A DNA stretch of 43,434 nucleotides from Candidatus Poribacteria bacterium (lineage in GTDB: Bacteria > Poribacteria > WGA-4E > WGA-3G), in assembly GCA_022827225.1 (NCBI GenBank), contig JAJDTJ010000107.1, forward strand, positions 1-43,434, given 5' to 3'. Made by a program: the position numbers and the translations under genes. Position 1 is the stretch's first letter. Each line of letters begins with the position of its first letter. The notes under the pieces were generated by a model that saw nothing but the letters and a program-made list of their open reading frames with translations, had not been told where the DNA came from and did not search any database. Positions 1 to 6,936 of this stretch are shown here, piece after piece.

Positions 1-1
1 A

Positions 2-1033
2 CACCCTGAAGTGTTCGCACATTGGCGGGAGTTAGACTCTTGGGCAGCCCGTGAGATACTCAAGCGATTGGATGAAGGATACCAACGGTTCTTTACTGGA
101 CTTGCCAAACGTCCTCCGAAGTTTCGTTCATGGCGAAAACCATACTCTTTCACGATGTGCCCATCAGGATACCGATTTGCCGATCCCGAAAAAGGCGACT
201 TTGGCTTTGGTATCTATGGCGACAAGGTTCGTATACAAAAGAAACACTATCGCTTTAACCTCAGTCGTCCGATACTTGGTAATATCAAAACGATCACGAT
301 AAAGGAAGATAGTCTCGGAGACTTCTATATGTCCGTTGTAACAGACCACACCGTTTCTGAAGTCGCACCCAAGACGGGTCATGCTGCAGGGTTTGACTTC
401 GGTATCAAAACGCTGTTCACCTGTTCAGACGGAACACTCTACGAGTCTCCCGAGTTCTATAAAACCTCTATGGCGGATCTATCCGTTGCACAACGCGACC
501 ATTCCCGAAAAATCAAAGGTAGTAACAACAGGGAACGTTCACGAAAAGAGGTGGCCCGTGTTCACCGTAAAATCAAGCGTCAACGTGAGAATCACCATTG
601 GAAACTTGCCAAGCGTTTTGTCCATAAATATGATGCCCTTTGTTTTGAGACCCTCACCTTTGAAGGTATGAAACGCTTATGGGGCCGCAAAGTCTCTGAT
701 ATTGCGCCCTATGCTTTTCACCAAAAATTGAAACACCAAGCGTCAAAGCACGGTAAGGCAGTTCACTACATTGACAGATTTGAAGCGACTTCTAAAACGT
801 GTAGCACTTGTGAACAACCGCAAATGATAATGGACTTGTCAGTTCGGGAATGGCGTTGTAATAGTTGTGAGACTCGTCACCATAGAGACGTAAACGCTGC
901 GATAAACATTGTTAAGGTTGGGGCATCAACCTTTAGATTAGAGGGTGTCAGACTTGCGATCGCAAGCGACCCTCGTAGACTTCATCCGAAGTCGGAACTC
1001 CACGATCCACACAGAAAAGCGACGGATTCTTAG
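2..1033 (+). CDS. tnpB: TnpB-family RNA-guided nuclease / IS605 OrfB transposase, 5' end cut by window
   Basis: TnpB is the accessory protein of IS200/IS605 and IS1341-type elements and is an RNA-guided RuvC-like DNA endonuclease. Counting from the first visible GTG codon at 11, the RuvC acidic residues are all present: D129 in GFDFGIKT, E213 in CFETLTF and D293 in HHRDVNAAINI. The zinc ribbon has C264-x2-C267 and C283-x2-C286. The frame stays open to the first base, and the protein lacks the usual N-terminal part of a roughly 370-420 residue TnpB, so the gene probably begins upstream of the window. No tnpA (HUH transposase) is visible. The coding sequence stops just before a right-end hairpin. 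Because the catalytic and zinc residues are intact, the visible part looks undamaged. Family assignment is firm; the state of the missing N-terminus is unknown. Confidence 0.9.
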   Translation, partial: HPEVFAHWRELDSWAAREILKRLDEGYQRFFTGLAKRPPKFRSWRKPYSFTMCPSGYRFADPEKGDFGFGIYGDKVRIQKKHYRFNLSRPILGNIKTITIKEDSLGDFYMSVVTDHTVSEVAPKTGHAAGFDFGIKTLFTCSDGTLYESPEFYKTSMADLSVAQRDHSRKIKGSNNRERSRKEVARVHRKIKRQRENHHWKLAKRFVHKYDALCFETLTFEGMKRLWGRKVSDIAPYAFHQKLKHQASKHGKAVHYIDRFEATSKTCSTCEQPQMIMDLSVREWRCNSCETRHHRDVNAAINIVKVGASTFRLEGVRLAIASDPRRLHPKSELHDPHRKATDS

Positions 1034-1068
1034 AGAATCCCACTGCTTTAGCTGTGGGAGTATGTCAA
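930..1068 (+). ncRNA. Predicted omega-RNA scaffold overlapping the tnpB 3' end
   Basis: In studied TnpB systems the guide RNA is made from the 3' end of tnpB plus the element's right end, and the guide itself is copied from flanking DNA. Here the corresponding stretch would be the last roughly 100 bases of tnpB plus the right-end hairpin, with the guide read from about 1069 onward into the host flank. The 5' limit is a guess. The call rests on position and the hairpin, not on a covariance model. Confidence 0.4.
1034..1068 (+). mobile_element. IS605/IS1341-type right end with hairpin
   Basis: Directly after the tnpB stop lies an imperfect hairpin. TCCCAC at 1038-1043 pairs with GTGGGA at 1054-1059, and inside a T-T mismatch GC pairs with GC around a TTTA loop. 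It is followed by AGTATGTCAA at 1059-1068. This is the layout of the right end of tnpB-carrying elements, where a subterminal hairpin precedes the cleavage site. The exact last base of the element is inferred. Confidence 0.65.
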
Positions 1069-1139
1069 CACTCACTTCCATCCAATGCGAACTGCCTTTG
1101 CAGGAAATCTATGAACGCGTTACAGTCTAAGGAGATACA

Positions 1140-1637
1140 ATGAAAACGCTTCTCATCATGCGACATGCGAAATCGAGTTGGAAATATCCCGAACGCTCTG
1201 ATTATGAGCGTCCGCTCAATAAGCGCGGTAAACGTGATGCACCGCGTATGGGTGAACACTTACATCGGACAGATTTGGTTCCGGATCGGATTCTGACTTC
1301 ATCGGCAAAACGGGCGCGAAAGACGGCGAGTCGAGTGGCGAAATCGTGCGGCTATAAGCGAAAAGTGAAAAAAATAGAAGCACTTTACGATACTGTCCCA
1401 GGGGTCTACTTTGAAACGTTACAAGCACTACCAGATAAATATCAAATTGTCATGGCTATCGGACACAATCCAACGATGGAACAACTCGTGAACCTCTTGA
1501 CTGGACACAGAGAACGGATGCCGACAGCGGCAATTGCTCACATTCAACTCCCCATCCAACGCTGGGAAGCACTCGACGTACATACAAAAGGGACTTTAGT
1601 GAATTTATGGACTCCCAAAACACTATTTTCCGATTAA
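1140..1637 (+). CDS. sixA: SixA-like phosphohistidine phosphatase
   Basis: Histidine phosphatase superfamily (branch 1), SixA type. Members remove phosphate from phosphohistidine, including on phosphorelay and PTS proteins. The N-terminal MRHAK motif carries the catalytic R8-H9. The second conserved block is GHNPTME (H109), followed by VNLLTG. At 165 residues it has the expected SixA size (about 160), without the extra lid domain of phosphoglycerate mutases. The start is supported by AAGGAGA a few bases upstream of the ATG. The gene begins about 70 bases after the IS right end, so the element may have landed in its upstream region. Its stop overlaps the next open frame by 31 bases. The physiological target cannot be told from the sequence. 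Confidence 0.82.
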   Translation: MKTLLIMRHAKSSWKYPERSDYERPLNKRGKRDAPRMGEHLHRTDLVPDRILTSSAKRARKTASRVAKSCGYKRKVKKIEALYDTVPGVYFETLQALPDKYQIVMAIGHNPTMEQLVNLLTGHRERMPTAAIAHIQLPIQRWEALDVHTKGTLVNLWTPKTLFSD

Positions 1638-3001
1638 GCGGACTTTTGACACTATCAACATCTATTCTGTTTCTGGGTGCTTTCGTCTTGCTCAGGACAG
1701 CATTGGCGGAGATTCCTGTATCGACAGCGGTAGATGGTCAATTCCTCCCGTGGGTGGTAGATGATGGCGAGGGCGGTGTCGTCGTTATGTGGGAAGATTA
1801 TCGGACTGGGAGGGATTGGGATGTCTATGCACAGCGCGTTGATAGCACCGGAAAGACGGTTTGGGAACACAACGGTATAGCCGTATGTACAGCCGACAGG
1901 AATCAACGTCGTTTACGGATGGTTCGACACGACAGGCACGCGATTGTCGTCTGGAATGACAGACGCGACCGGAGCAACTGGGACATCTATGCGCAAGCGG
2001 TAACGCTTGATGGCGAGATCCTCTGGCAAACAGATGGCGTTCCGGTCTGCATAAATACGGCGGATCAATCCACACAAGCGATTTTGAGCGATGGTGAAGG
2101 CGGTGCGATCTGTGTCTGGGAAGATGAACGCCGAAATTCCGAATTTCAGGACCTTTATATCCAAAGGATTCGTGCTACAGGCGAACCGATGTGGGAACCT
2201 AACGGCATTCCCGTTTTCCCATCGGAATCGCTACAGAGCGATCCTATTTTGGTTGCAGATGGGATGGGTGGATTCTATGTGGTTTGGTGGGACGTTATCG
2301 GCTACGATGCGTGGCATATTATGGCGTATCGGTTGCGTTTAGATGCCAAACCGCTGTGGGACACCCCGCTGCTTATCTCACCGGCAGCCGGCATGCAAGG
2401 TGAACCGCGCGTCATCTCTGATGGTGAAGGTGGTCTTGTCGTTTTGTGGCAGGTGTATGAAAACTTCATCAACGATCAACTCTACGCGCAGCGGATTTCT
2501 TCTGATGGCAGTAAATTGTGGGCGGATTCTGGAGTTCCTATCTGTACTGCCGAAGGTATCCAGAAACACGCCACGGTTGTCGGTGATGGCAGCGGTGGGT
2601 TCATCGCGGTCTGGCGAGATGAGCGCGATATCTATTCCGATTTGTATATGCAGCGCGTCCGATCGGACGGAACGATCGTCTGGGAGAAAGACGGTATTCC
2701 GCTTTGCACGGCAGGTGGACATCAGGACAAACCGTCTATCGTCCAAACCGAGGATGGACAATTTTTCGTGGCGTGGTTAGACTATCGAGACGACTTCGGT
2801 GAGGAGAGCGTTGACGCTATCTATGGGCAGCTTATTGATTTAGAAGGTAAACTGTTGTGGGATACGGACGGAGTCGCCATATCCACGAGCGAAGGCGAAC
2901 ACTATCCGCCGTTTGTGGTCTCTGTCGGGGAAGGGGAATGGATCGTCGTTTGGAGCAATACGCAGGAAGACAACGGTAATGTTTATCTTAAACGGTTTTA
3001 G
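1607..3001 (+). CDS. Secreted W..D-repeat protein, probable beta-propeller, unknown function
   Basis: A 464-residue exported protein with an N-terminal hydrophobic segment (about residues 12-34, ending ALA before EIPVS) that looks like a signal peptide. The rest is seven or eight tandem units of about 50-60 residues. A typical unit reads DGEGG-x-VVxWED.R, then D.YAQR, G...W and GI.VC. Such repeats usually fold as beta-propeller blades. There is no enzyme motif that I recognise. The putative start lies inside the end of sixA (31-base overlap), so a slightly later start is possible, though it would have to keep the signal sequence. Blade-level sequence is more diverged than in the YWTD protein next door. 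Likely periplasmic or cell-surface; ligand unknown. Confidence 0.75.
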   Translation: MDSQNTIFRLSGLLTLSTSILFLGAFVLLRTALAEIPVSTAVDGQFLPWVVDDGEGGVVVMWEDYRTGRDWDVYAQRVDSTGKTVWEHNGIAVCTADRNQRRLRMVRHDRHAIVVWNDRRDRSNWDIYAQAVTLDGEILWQTDGVPVCINTADQSTQAILSDGEGGAICVWEDERRNSEFQDLYIQRIRATGEPMWEPNGIPVFPSESLQSDPILVADGMGGFYVVWWDVIGYDAWHIMAYRLRLDAKPLWDTPLLISPAAGMQGEPRVISDGEGGLVVLWQVYENFINDQLYAQRISSDGSKLWADSGVPICTAEGIQKHATVVGDGSGGFIAVWRDERDIYSDLYMQRVRSDGTIVWEKDGIPLCTAGGHQDKPSIVQTEDGQFFVAWLDYRDDFGEESVDAIYGQLIDLEGKLLWDTDGVAISTSEGEHYPPFVVSVGEGEWIVVWSNTQEDNGNVYLKRF

Positions 3002-3067
3002 ACATCTATCCGATTTCTGAAAATAAAGAGAGTGGTGAGGTACAGGGACCCCGCCTATTAGATACAA

Positions 3068-4912
3068 TCACTCCTGCCTTTTCAAATCGCCCCACCTCGT
3101 TGTTAGTTTACCGGCTGCGGAGATATAACCTCTCATGCGAACGGTCGCTAATTGCTTGCGAACACCCGCATGCGAAATGTCCTCTATCCGGTAATAATAG
3201 ACGACATTCGGTTTAGCAGTGGTATCTTTCCACGTATAGGTCTGGCGTTCACTTGTCGTGCCTGCGCCTTGAATTAGTTGAGGGTTGACGATCTTGAATT
3301 CACCATCCTTTGTCTCACTACGCAAGATATTGAACCCTGCATTGTCTAACTCTGATTCGGTAACCCACCTGAGAACAACGCCTGCATCGGTCAGTTCCAC
3401 TCGGAAACTGGACAATGTAACAGGTAACGCCCCACCACTTTTAACACCGGGTGCCCCAATATCATCAGGGTGTCCATAATAGGAGGTAGTGCCAGTGAGC
3501 AATTTCGTGTTTATAGCAGAAATCCAGCCAGATGCATCAGTTCCAAGTCGCGGGACTCCATCGTCGTGTCTGCGAATCATTGAGGCCCGTGCCTTATCCT
3601 CTGTAAGACTTCTTGGTAGGGACCAAGTTGATTTACCATCATCAGTATTAAAATTTCCAACCTCGTCTACCAGTCTCCCTGCTGCATTACTCAATTTCAT
3701 GTAGAATTCTTCTCTAAGTAGCACGTAGTCTGGATTTGTAGGTAGCACGTGGTCCCGCAAAAATGGTAGATAGCTAAGGTTGTAAATTTGTTCGTTCTGA
3801 AGATTGTCTGAAGATCGTCCCTGTTCTGAGACTATCAGAAGTGTTTCCTGAGGCTTAATAGACTTTTCTTCAAGAGTTAGCGTTAAACTCGAGCGAGGGG
3901 TTACAACCTCCAGCTTCCACCCTTTCAGAGATACCGCGTGTGTATCCGACGGATTGTAAAGTTCTATCCACTGTGGTAAACTCCCTCCCTTTAAAGCAAC
4001 CATAATTTCACTTATGGTAATTCTATCCAGACTCGCTGTGTCGGAAACATCCGCTGCTGGGAAGTTCAAGGCAATAGAGTATGGTGAATCTATTTCGGAG
4101 ATGAGAGTTTCGATGTCTGTGCCATCAAGATTCGCACGCATAATTCTACCTCCTCTTTGAACATTACCACCCTCATATTCTGTCCAGTATATCTTAGCAC
4201 CCGTCACATCCAGAGCAATACCTTCAATAAATTCATTATCCAGTACGTTGTTGAGAGTTTCGATGTCTGTACCATCAAGATTCGCTCGTTTAAGTTCAAA
4301 GTATTCTTCTATCCAATACATCTTACCTCCCTCTACATCCAGGGTGATATCTAATGGAATCAGCAATCCCGAGACGAGGGTTTGTATATTTGAACCGTCG
4401 AGATTGGCACACTTGATCTTATCAGTATTGTTGTTTTTCCCACGAGAGGCTGTCCAGTATATCTTAGCACCCGTCACATCCAGAGCGATCGATGTGGCAC
4501 CATCATCCCGTGTGTCGTTGAGGATTTCAATGTTTGTGCCATTAAAATCGGCGCGTATGATCTCACCTAATTTTTCTCCCCAATATATCTTGTCAGCTGC
4601 TGTGTCTAAGGCGATACTCCAGCCATCAACTCCGGTAATGAGCGTTTCAACGTTTGAACCATCGAGTGAGGAACGCCGTATCCCTATCCTGTCTCCCCAA
4701 TATATTTTACCAGCGTCTATGGTGATATAGCCGGCTTGAACTCCGGTAATGAGCGTTTCAACGTTTGAACCATCGAGTGAGGAACGATGGATCGCGTCCG
4801 ATTCAGATGTCCAGTATATCTGAGGATTGCTGACTTCCGCTGATACTGGAGGGCCATAGGTCAATAAAACAGGAGTAAAAATCAAAACAAAAAATGTGTA
4901 AAATCTTTTCAA
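3068..4912 (-). CDS. Secreted YWTD-propeller + lamin-tail domain protein
   Basis: A 614-residue exported protein. The first 25 residues (MKRFYTFF to VSA) form a signal peptide. Six blades of the LDL-receptor class B type follow, each IYW(T/G), then R(A/S)(N/S)LDG(S/T)(N/D)(V/I)ETL. Next comes a lamin-tail-like domain (ISEIMVAL, then WIELYNPSD and LKGWKLEV). The C-terminus has a fibronectin-like segment (LSSFRVEL, VVLRWVTESE, NILRS, YYYRIED) and ends in TTRWGDLKRQE. I chose the TTG at 4912 because AAAGGA lies 9 bases upstream; the longer frame from TTG 4930 would place that ribosome site inside the gene. Two pairs of blades are nearly identical in DNA, pointing to recent internal duplication. 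Probably an adhesion or surface protein; no enzymatic residues are apparent. Confidence 0.8.
   Translation of the reverse strand: MKRFYTFFVLIFTPVLLTYGPPVSAEVSNPQIYWTSESDAIHRSSLDGSNVETLITGVQAGYITIDAGKIYWGDRIGIRRSSLDGSNVETLITGVDGWSIALDTAADKIYWGEKLGEIIRADFNGTNIEILNDTRDDGATSIALDVTGAKIYWTASRGKNNNTDKIKCANLDGSNIQTLVSGLLIPLDITLDVEGGKMYWIEEYFELKRANLDGTDIETLNNVLDNEFIEGIALDVTGAKIYWTEYEGGNVQRGGRIMRANLDGTDIETLISEIDSPYSIALNFPAADVSDTASLDRITISEIMVALKGGSLPQWIELYNPSDTHAVSLKGWKLEVVTPRSSLTLTLEEKSIKPQETLLIVSEQGRSSDNLQNEQIYNLSYLPFLRDHVLPTNPDYVLLREEFYMKLSNAAGRLVDEVGNFNTDDGKSTWSLPRSLTEDKARASMIRRHDDGVPRLGTDASGWISAINTKLLTGTTSYYGHPDDIGAPGVKSGGALPVTLSSFRVELTDAGVVLRWVTESELDNAGFNILRSETKDGEFKIVNPQLIQGAGTTSERQTYTWKDTTAKPNVVYYYRIEDISHAGVRKQLATVRMRGYISAAGKLTTRWGDLKRQE
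4628..4787 (-). repeat. 48-bp exact direct repeat inside the YWTD propeller gene
   Basis: Bases 4628-4675 and 4740-4787 are identical over 48 bases and encode the same SSLDGSNVETL...GV segment of adjacent blades. A second exact pair of 37 bases lies at 4180-4216 and 4450-4486. The third codon positions match too, so this is recent duplication or gene conversion and not merely conserved protein. Confidence 0.9.
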
Positions 4913-4942
4913 TGTTTTAGTTCCTTTCAATTTGAGATAAGA

Positions 4943-4970
4943 AAGTCCATGAAGCAGTCCAGATGGACTT
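4943..4970 (-). promoter_or_regulatory. Inverted repeat in the leader of the YWTD gene
   Basis: AAGTCCAT (4943-4950) and ATGGACTT (4963-4970) form a perfect 8-base inverted repeat with a 12-base loop, 31-58 bases upstream of the chosen start. It could be an operator or a leader hairpin. There is no T-run, so a terminator is unlikely. Confidence 0.4.
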
Positions 4971-5016
4971 TTATAAGATTTGGAAACTTAATTGATTGCG
5001 TAAGTTCTATTAAGTT

Positions 5017-5254
5017 TAACCCAAGTTGCTACCTAAGCAGGAATACTGATTCAACCACTATTACCTGTATTAAACCGATAATTTAAATTAATAAATTTAT
5101 TATAAATTTGACTTAATATGGGTAATTATAGCATAAACTGGACGCATAAATCAAATTAAATTTGTATATGATTTCAAATTGAGCAGAAATCCATGACGCT
5201 CAAGCAAAATGGTGCCTGAACATCTATGATCTTTTTACACAGCAACTCGGGTTA
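5017..5254. mobile_element. MITE-like noncoding element with terminal inverted repeats
   Basis: TAACCCAAGTTGCT at 5017-5030 reappears inverted at 5241-5254 with one mismatch (TAACCCGAGTTGCT on the minus strand). The roughly 210 bases between are AT-rich and have no convincing reading frame. AGTT flanks both ends (5013-5016 and 5255-5258), which could be a short target duplication. The same TAACCCAAGTTGC occurs at 43295-43307 in front of a transposase-like reading frame, so this could be a nonautonomous relative of that element. The right end touches the stop codon of the AAA ATPase gene. Together with the leader inverted repeat at 4943-4970, this accounts for the gene-free stretch from 4913 to 5257. 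Confidence 0.5.
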
Positions 5255-5257
5255 AGT

Positions 5258-6859
5258 TTAGCCAACGGGAGTGGAAGGACGTTCTTGTACGACAGGGATA
5301 ACATAACTCCGAATCGTCAAATCTTGTAATGTTTGCGTTTCTACCTGAGGTTCGGGGTTTTTGCGATGATCGAATACTACGTAATAGCCTTCGTTCGCAT
5401 TTTCTATGCTGAGATACTTCGCGAGTTGCTTTTTACCTGCCTCATAGAGCAGATCACCTTCCCAAATTTTTGTTTCAACAACATACTTGCGGGTGTTGTG
5501 AAGAATGAGGAGATCCATCCTGCCGCGCCCAGTTTGGACTTCAAGGTACATGTTTCCGCCGACGAGGCGAACAAATTGGTCGAGATAAGCAAAGAGGAGA
5601 TACTGTCCGACATACTCGTGTGGCGTGTCTGGGATTTGCAGTATCCTGAAACCTGCCCGGGCGATGAAATCCTTGAAGTTGTCCAAGAGGGCTTGCATGT
5701 GAATGTGTCCATCGGGTGTAAGGTAATCTCGAAAACCAGCACGGGTGTCTTCAGGGAGGTATTCCCGCTCCAAGCCGTTAACAGGCTGCTTGAATGCTCG
5801 CATGATACGGAATTGATAGATTGGATTAACAACCCTACACATCCCGTCGGTATCTTCCGCAATAACGCCATACGTAACGAGTTCGCTGATGATTTCATTG
5901 TCCAAGTTGAAAGCTACGCCTTCATCGTAAGATGCGATCTGCATCAGGATTGTCTCAAAGCGTGGGTCTCTGCGGATATTTGTCAGGAGGTGCTGAATAT
6001 TGCGGTTTTGTTCCCGAAGGAGCCGCGTGTGTGCGTTTGAGAAATGCGCCATTGTAATCGTATCGGTCTTTGGAATATCCAATTCCGTCGTAAGAATTTG
6101 GGCAAATCGGTTGACGAGAAAGGGTTGTCCAGCCGTCTGTTTGTGAAGACTTTCGATGACTTCGGGTGCGAAGGCTTGTCCAACTTCGTCTGTGTATTGT
6201 CCAAGCAGTTCACGCACCTGTTCAAGTGTGAAATTAGACACTGCAAACTCGTCATGAATATTGAAGGGTGAAACTGAACGGTCGTAGTCAAGTTGGGCGA
6301 TGCTCTTGATTCCAACGATACCCACGCTGTGTGGACATTGCGGAACGCTACGGGTGAGATAGATACGGCGTAGCGAATGAAGGAAACCTCTCACAGCAGT
6401 TTTGGGAATGCCATCAAACTCGTCAATGACAACAACAAACTTTTGATTACCAAGCAAGTTCGATAGATGTTGGAAAAACCTTAGCATTGACAGATGATCG
6501 GCTATCTCTGTGGTGTTCAAGAACTCCATGAACGCTTCAGGAGGCGTGTTTCCACGTTTTTGGAAATTGTATACTACCTGCTCGCGAATATCTTCAGTGA
6601 AATTTGCATAAAAATCACCTGGGTCCACACCTTCGTATGCCTCAAAATTAAGTTCAATAGGGAAATAAGTTGGATTCTCGGCGACAAGCATATCAAGTGC
6701 GAATTGGAAAAACGTGGTTTTTCCTGTTTGGCGCGGTGCGAAGATAACAAGGTATTTTCCTTGCTTGATGCGATCAATAAAGTCGGTAAGTTCAGCGGTA
6801 CGGCTGACAACGTAATTTCTCTCTGGGGACACGGGCCCTTCGGTTCCAAACGTTTTCAT
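5258..6859 (-). CDS. AAA-type ATPase with C-terminal PD-(D/E)XK nuclease-like domain
   Basis: A 533-residue protein. The N-terminal P-loop NTPase has a Walker A (APRQTGKTT, 41-49) and a Walker B (VVVIDEFD, 142-149). A winged-helix-like middle follows. The C-terminal part (about 380-520) has the pattern GRGRMDLLIL (D449) then VVETKIW (E462-x-K464), the signature of PD-(D/E)XK nuclease folds. The architecture resembles the AAA-ATPase-like/PDDEXK_9 proteins that occur in many copies in some bacteria and whose role is unclear. The ATG follows TGAGGAAAAACG. A promoter-like pair (6895-6924) lies in front, so it may be transcribed apart from the Rad50-like gene upstream. Its TAA stop (5258-5260) abuts the inverted repeat of the MITE-like element, so the C-terminus may have been trimmed by that insertion. 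Confidence 0.8.
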   Translation of the reverse strand: MKTFGTEGPVSPERNYVVSRTAELTDFIDRIKQGKYLVIFAPRQTGKTTFFQFALDMLVAENPTYFPIELNFEAYEGVDPGDFYANFTEDIREQVVYNFQKRGNTPPEAFMEFLNTTEIADHLSMLRFFQHLSNLLGNQKFVVVIDEFDGIPKTAVRGFLHSLRRIYLTRSVPQCPHSVGIVGIKSIAQLDYDRSVSPFNIHDEFAVSNFTLEQVRELLGQYTDEVGQAFAPEVIESLHKQTAGQPFLVNRFAQILTTELDIPKTDTITMAHFSNAHTRLLREQNRNIQHLLTNIRRDPRFETILMQIASYDEGVAFNLDNEIISELVTYGVIAEDTDGMCRVVNPIYQFRIMRAFKQPVNGLEREYLPEDTRAGFRDYLTPDGHIHMQALLDNFKDFIARAGFRILQIPDTPHEYVGQYLLFAYLDQFVRLVGGNMYLEVQTGRGRMDLLILHNTRKYVVETKIWEGDLLYEAGKKQLAKYLSIENANEGYYVVFDHRKNPEPQVETQTLQDLTIRSYVIPVVQERPSTPVG

Positions 6860-6894
6860 CGTTTTTCCTCATCAGTGGGGTTAATATAGCCTTA

Positions 6895-6924
6895 AGTGTA
6901 TTCTATTGAGACACCTAAAGTCAA
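6895..6924 (-). promoter_or_regulatory. Promoter of the AAA/PD-(D/E)XK gene
   Basis: On the minus strand TTGACT (6919-6924) is followed after 18 bases by TACACT (6895-6900), about 35 bases before the start codon. Five of six and four of six bases match the sigma-70 hexamers. Confidence 0.45.
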
Positions 6925-6936
6925 CCTCCCATTCCT

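Noticed and set aside
2343..2780. 145-codon frame within the W..D-repeat gene
   Set aside because: Alternate-frame shadow of a repetitive gene; no signal peptide or domain of its own.
4160..4800. Possible CRISPR array (regular repeats)
   Set aside because: The repeats are in-frame blade codons of the YWTD propeller, of varied spacing and without spacers.
5333..6040. 235-codon open frame on the plus strand
   Set aside because: Antisense to the AAA/PD-(D/E)XK gene, which has clear Walker and nuclease motifs; the plus-strand translation has no recognisable domain.
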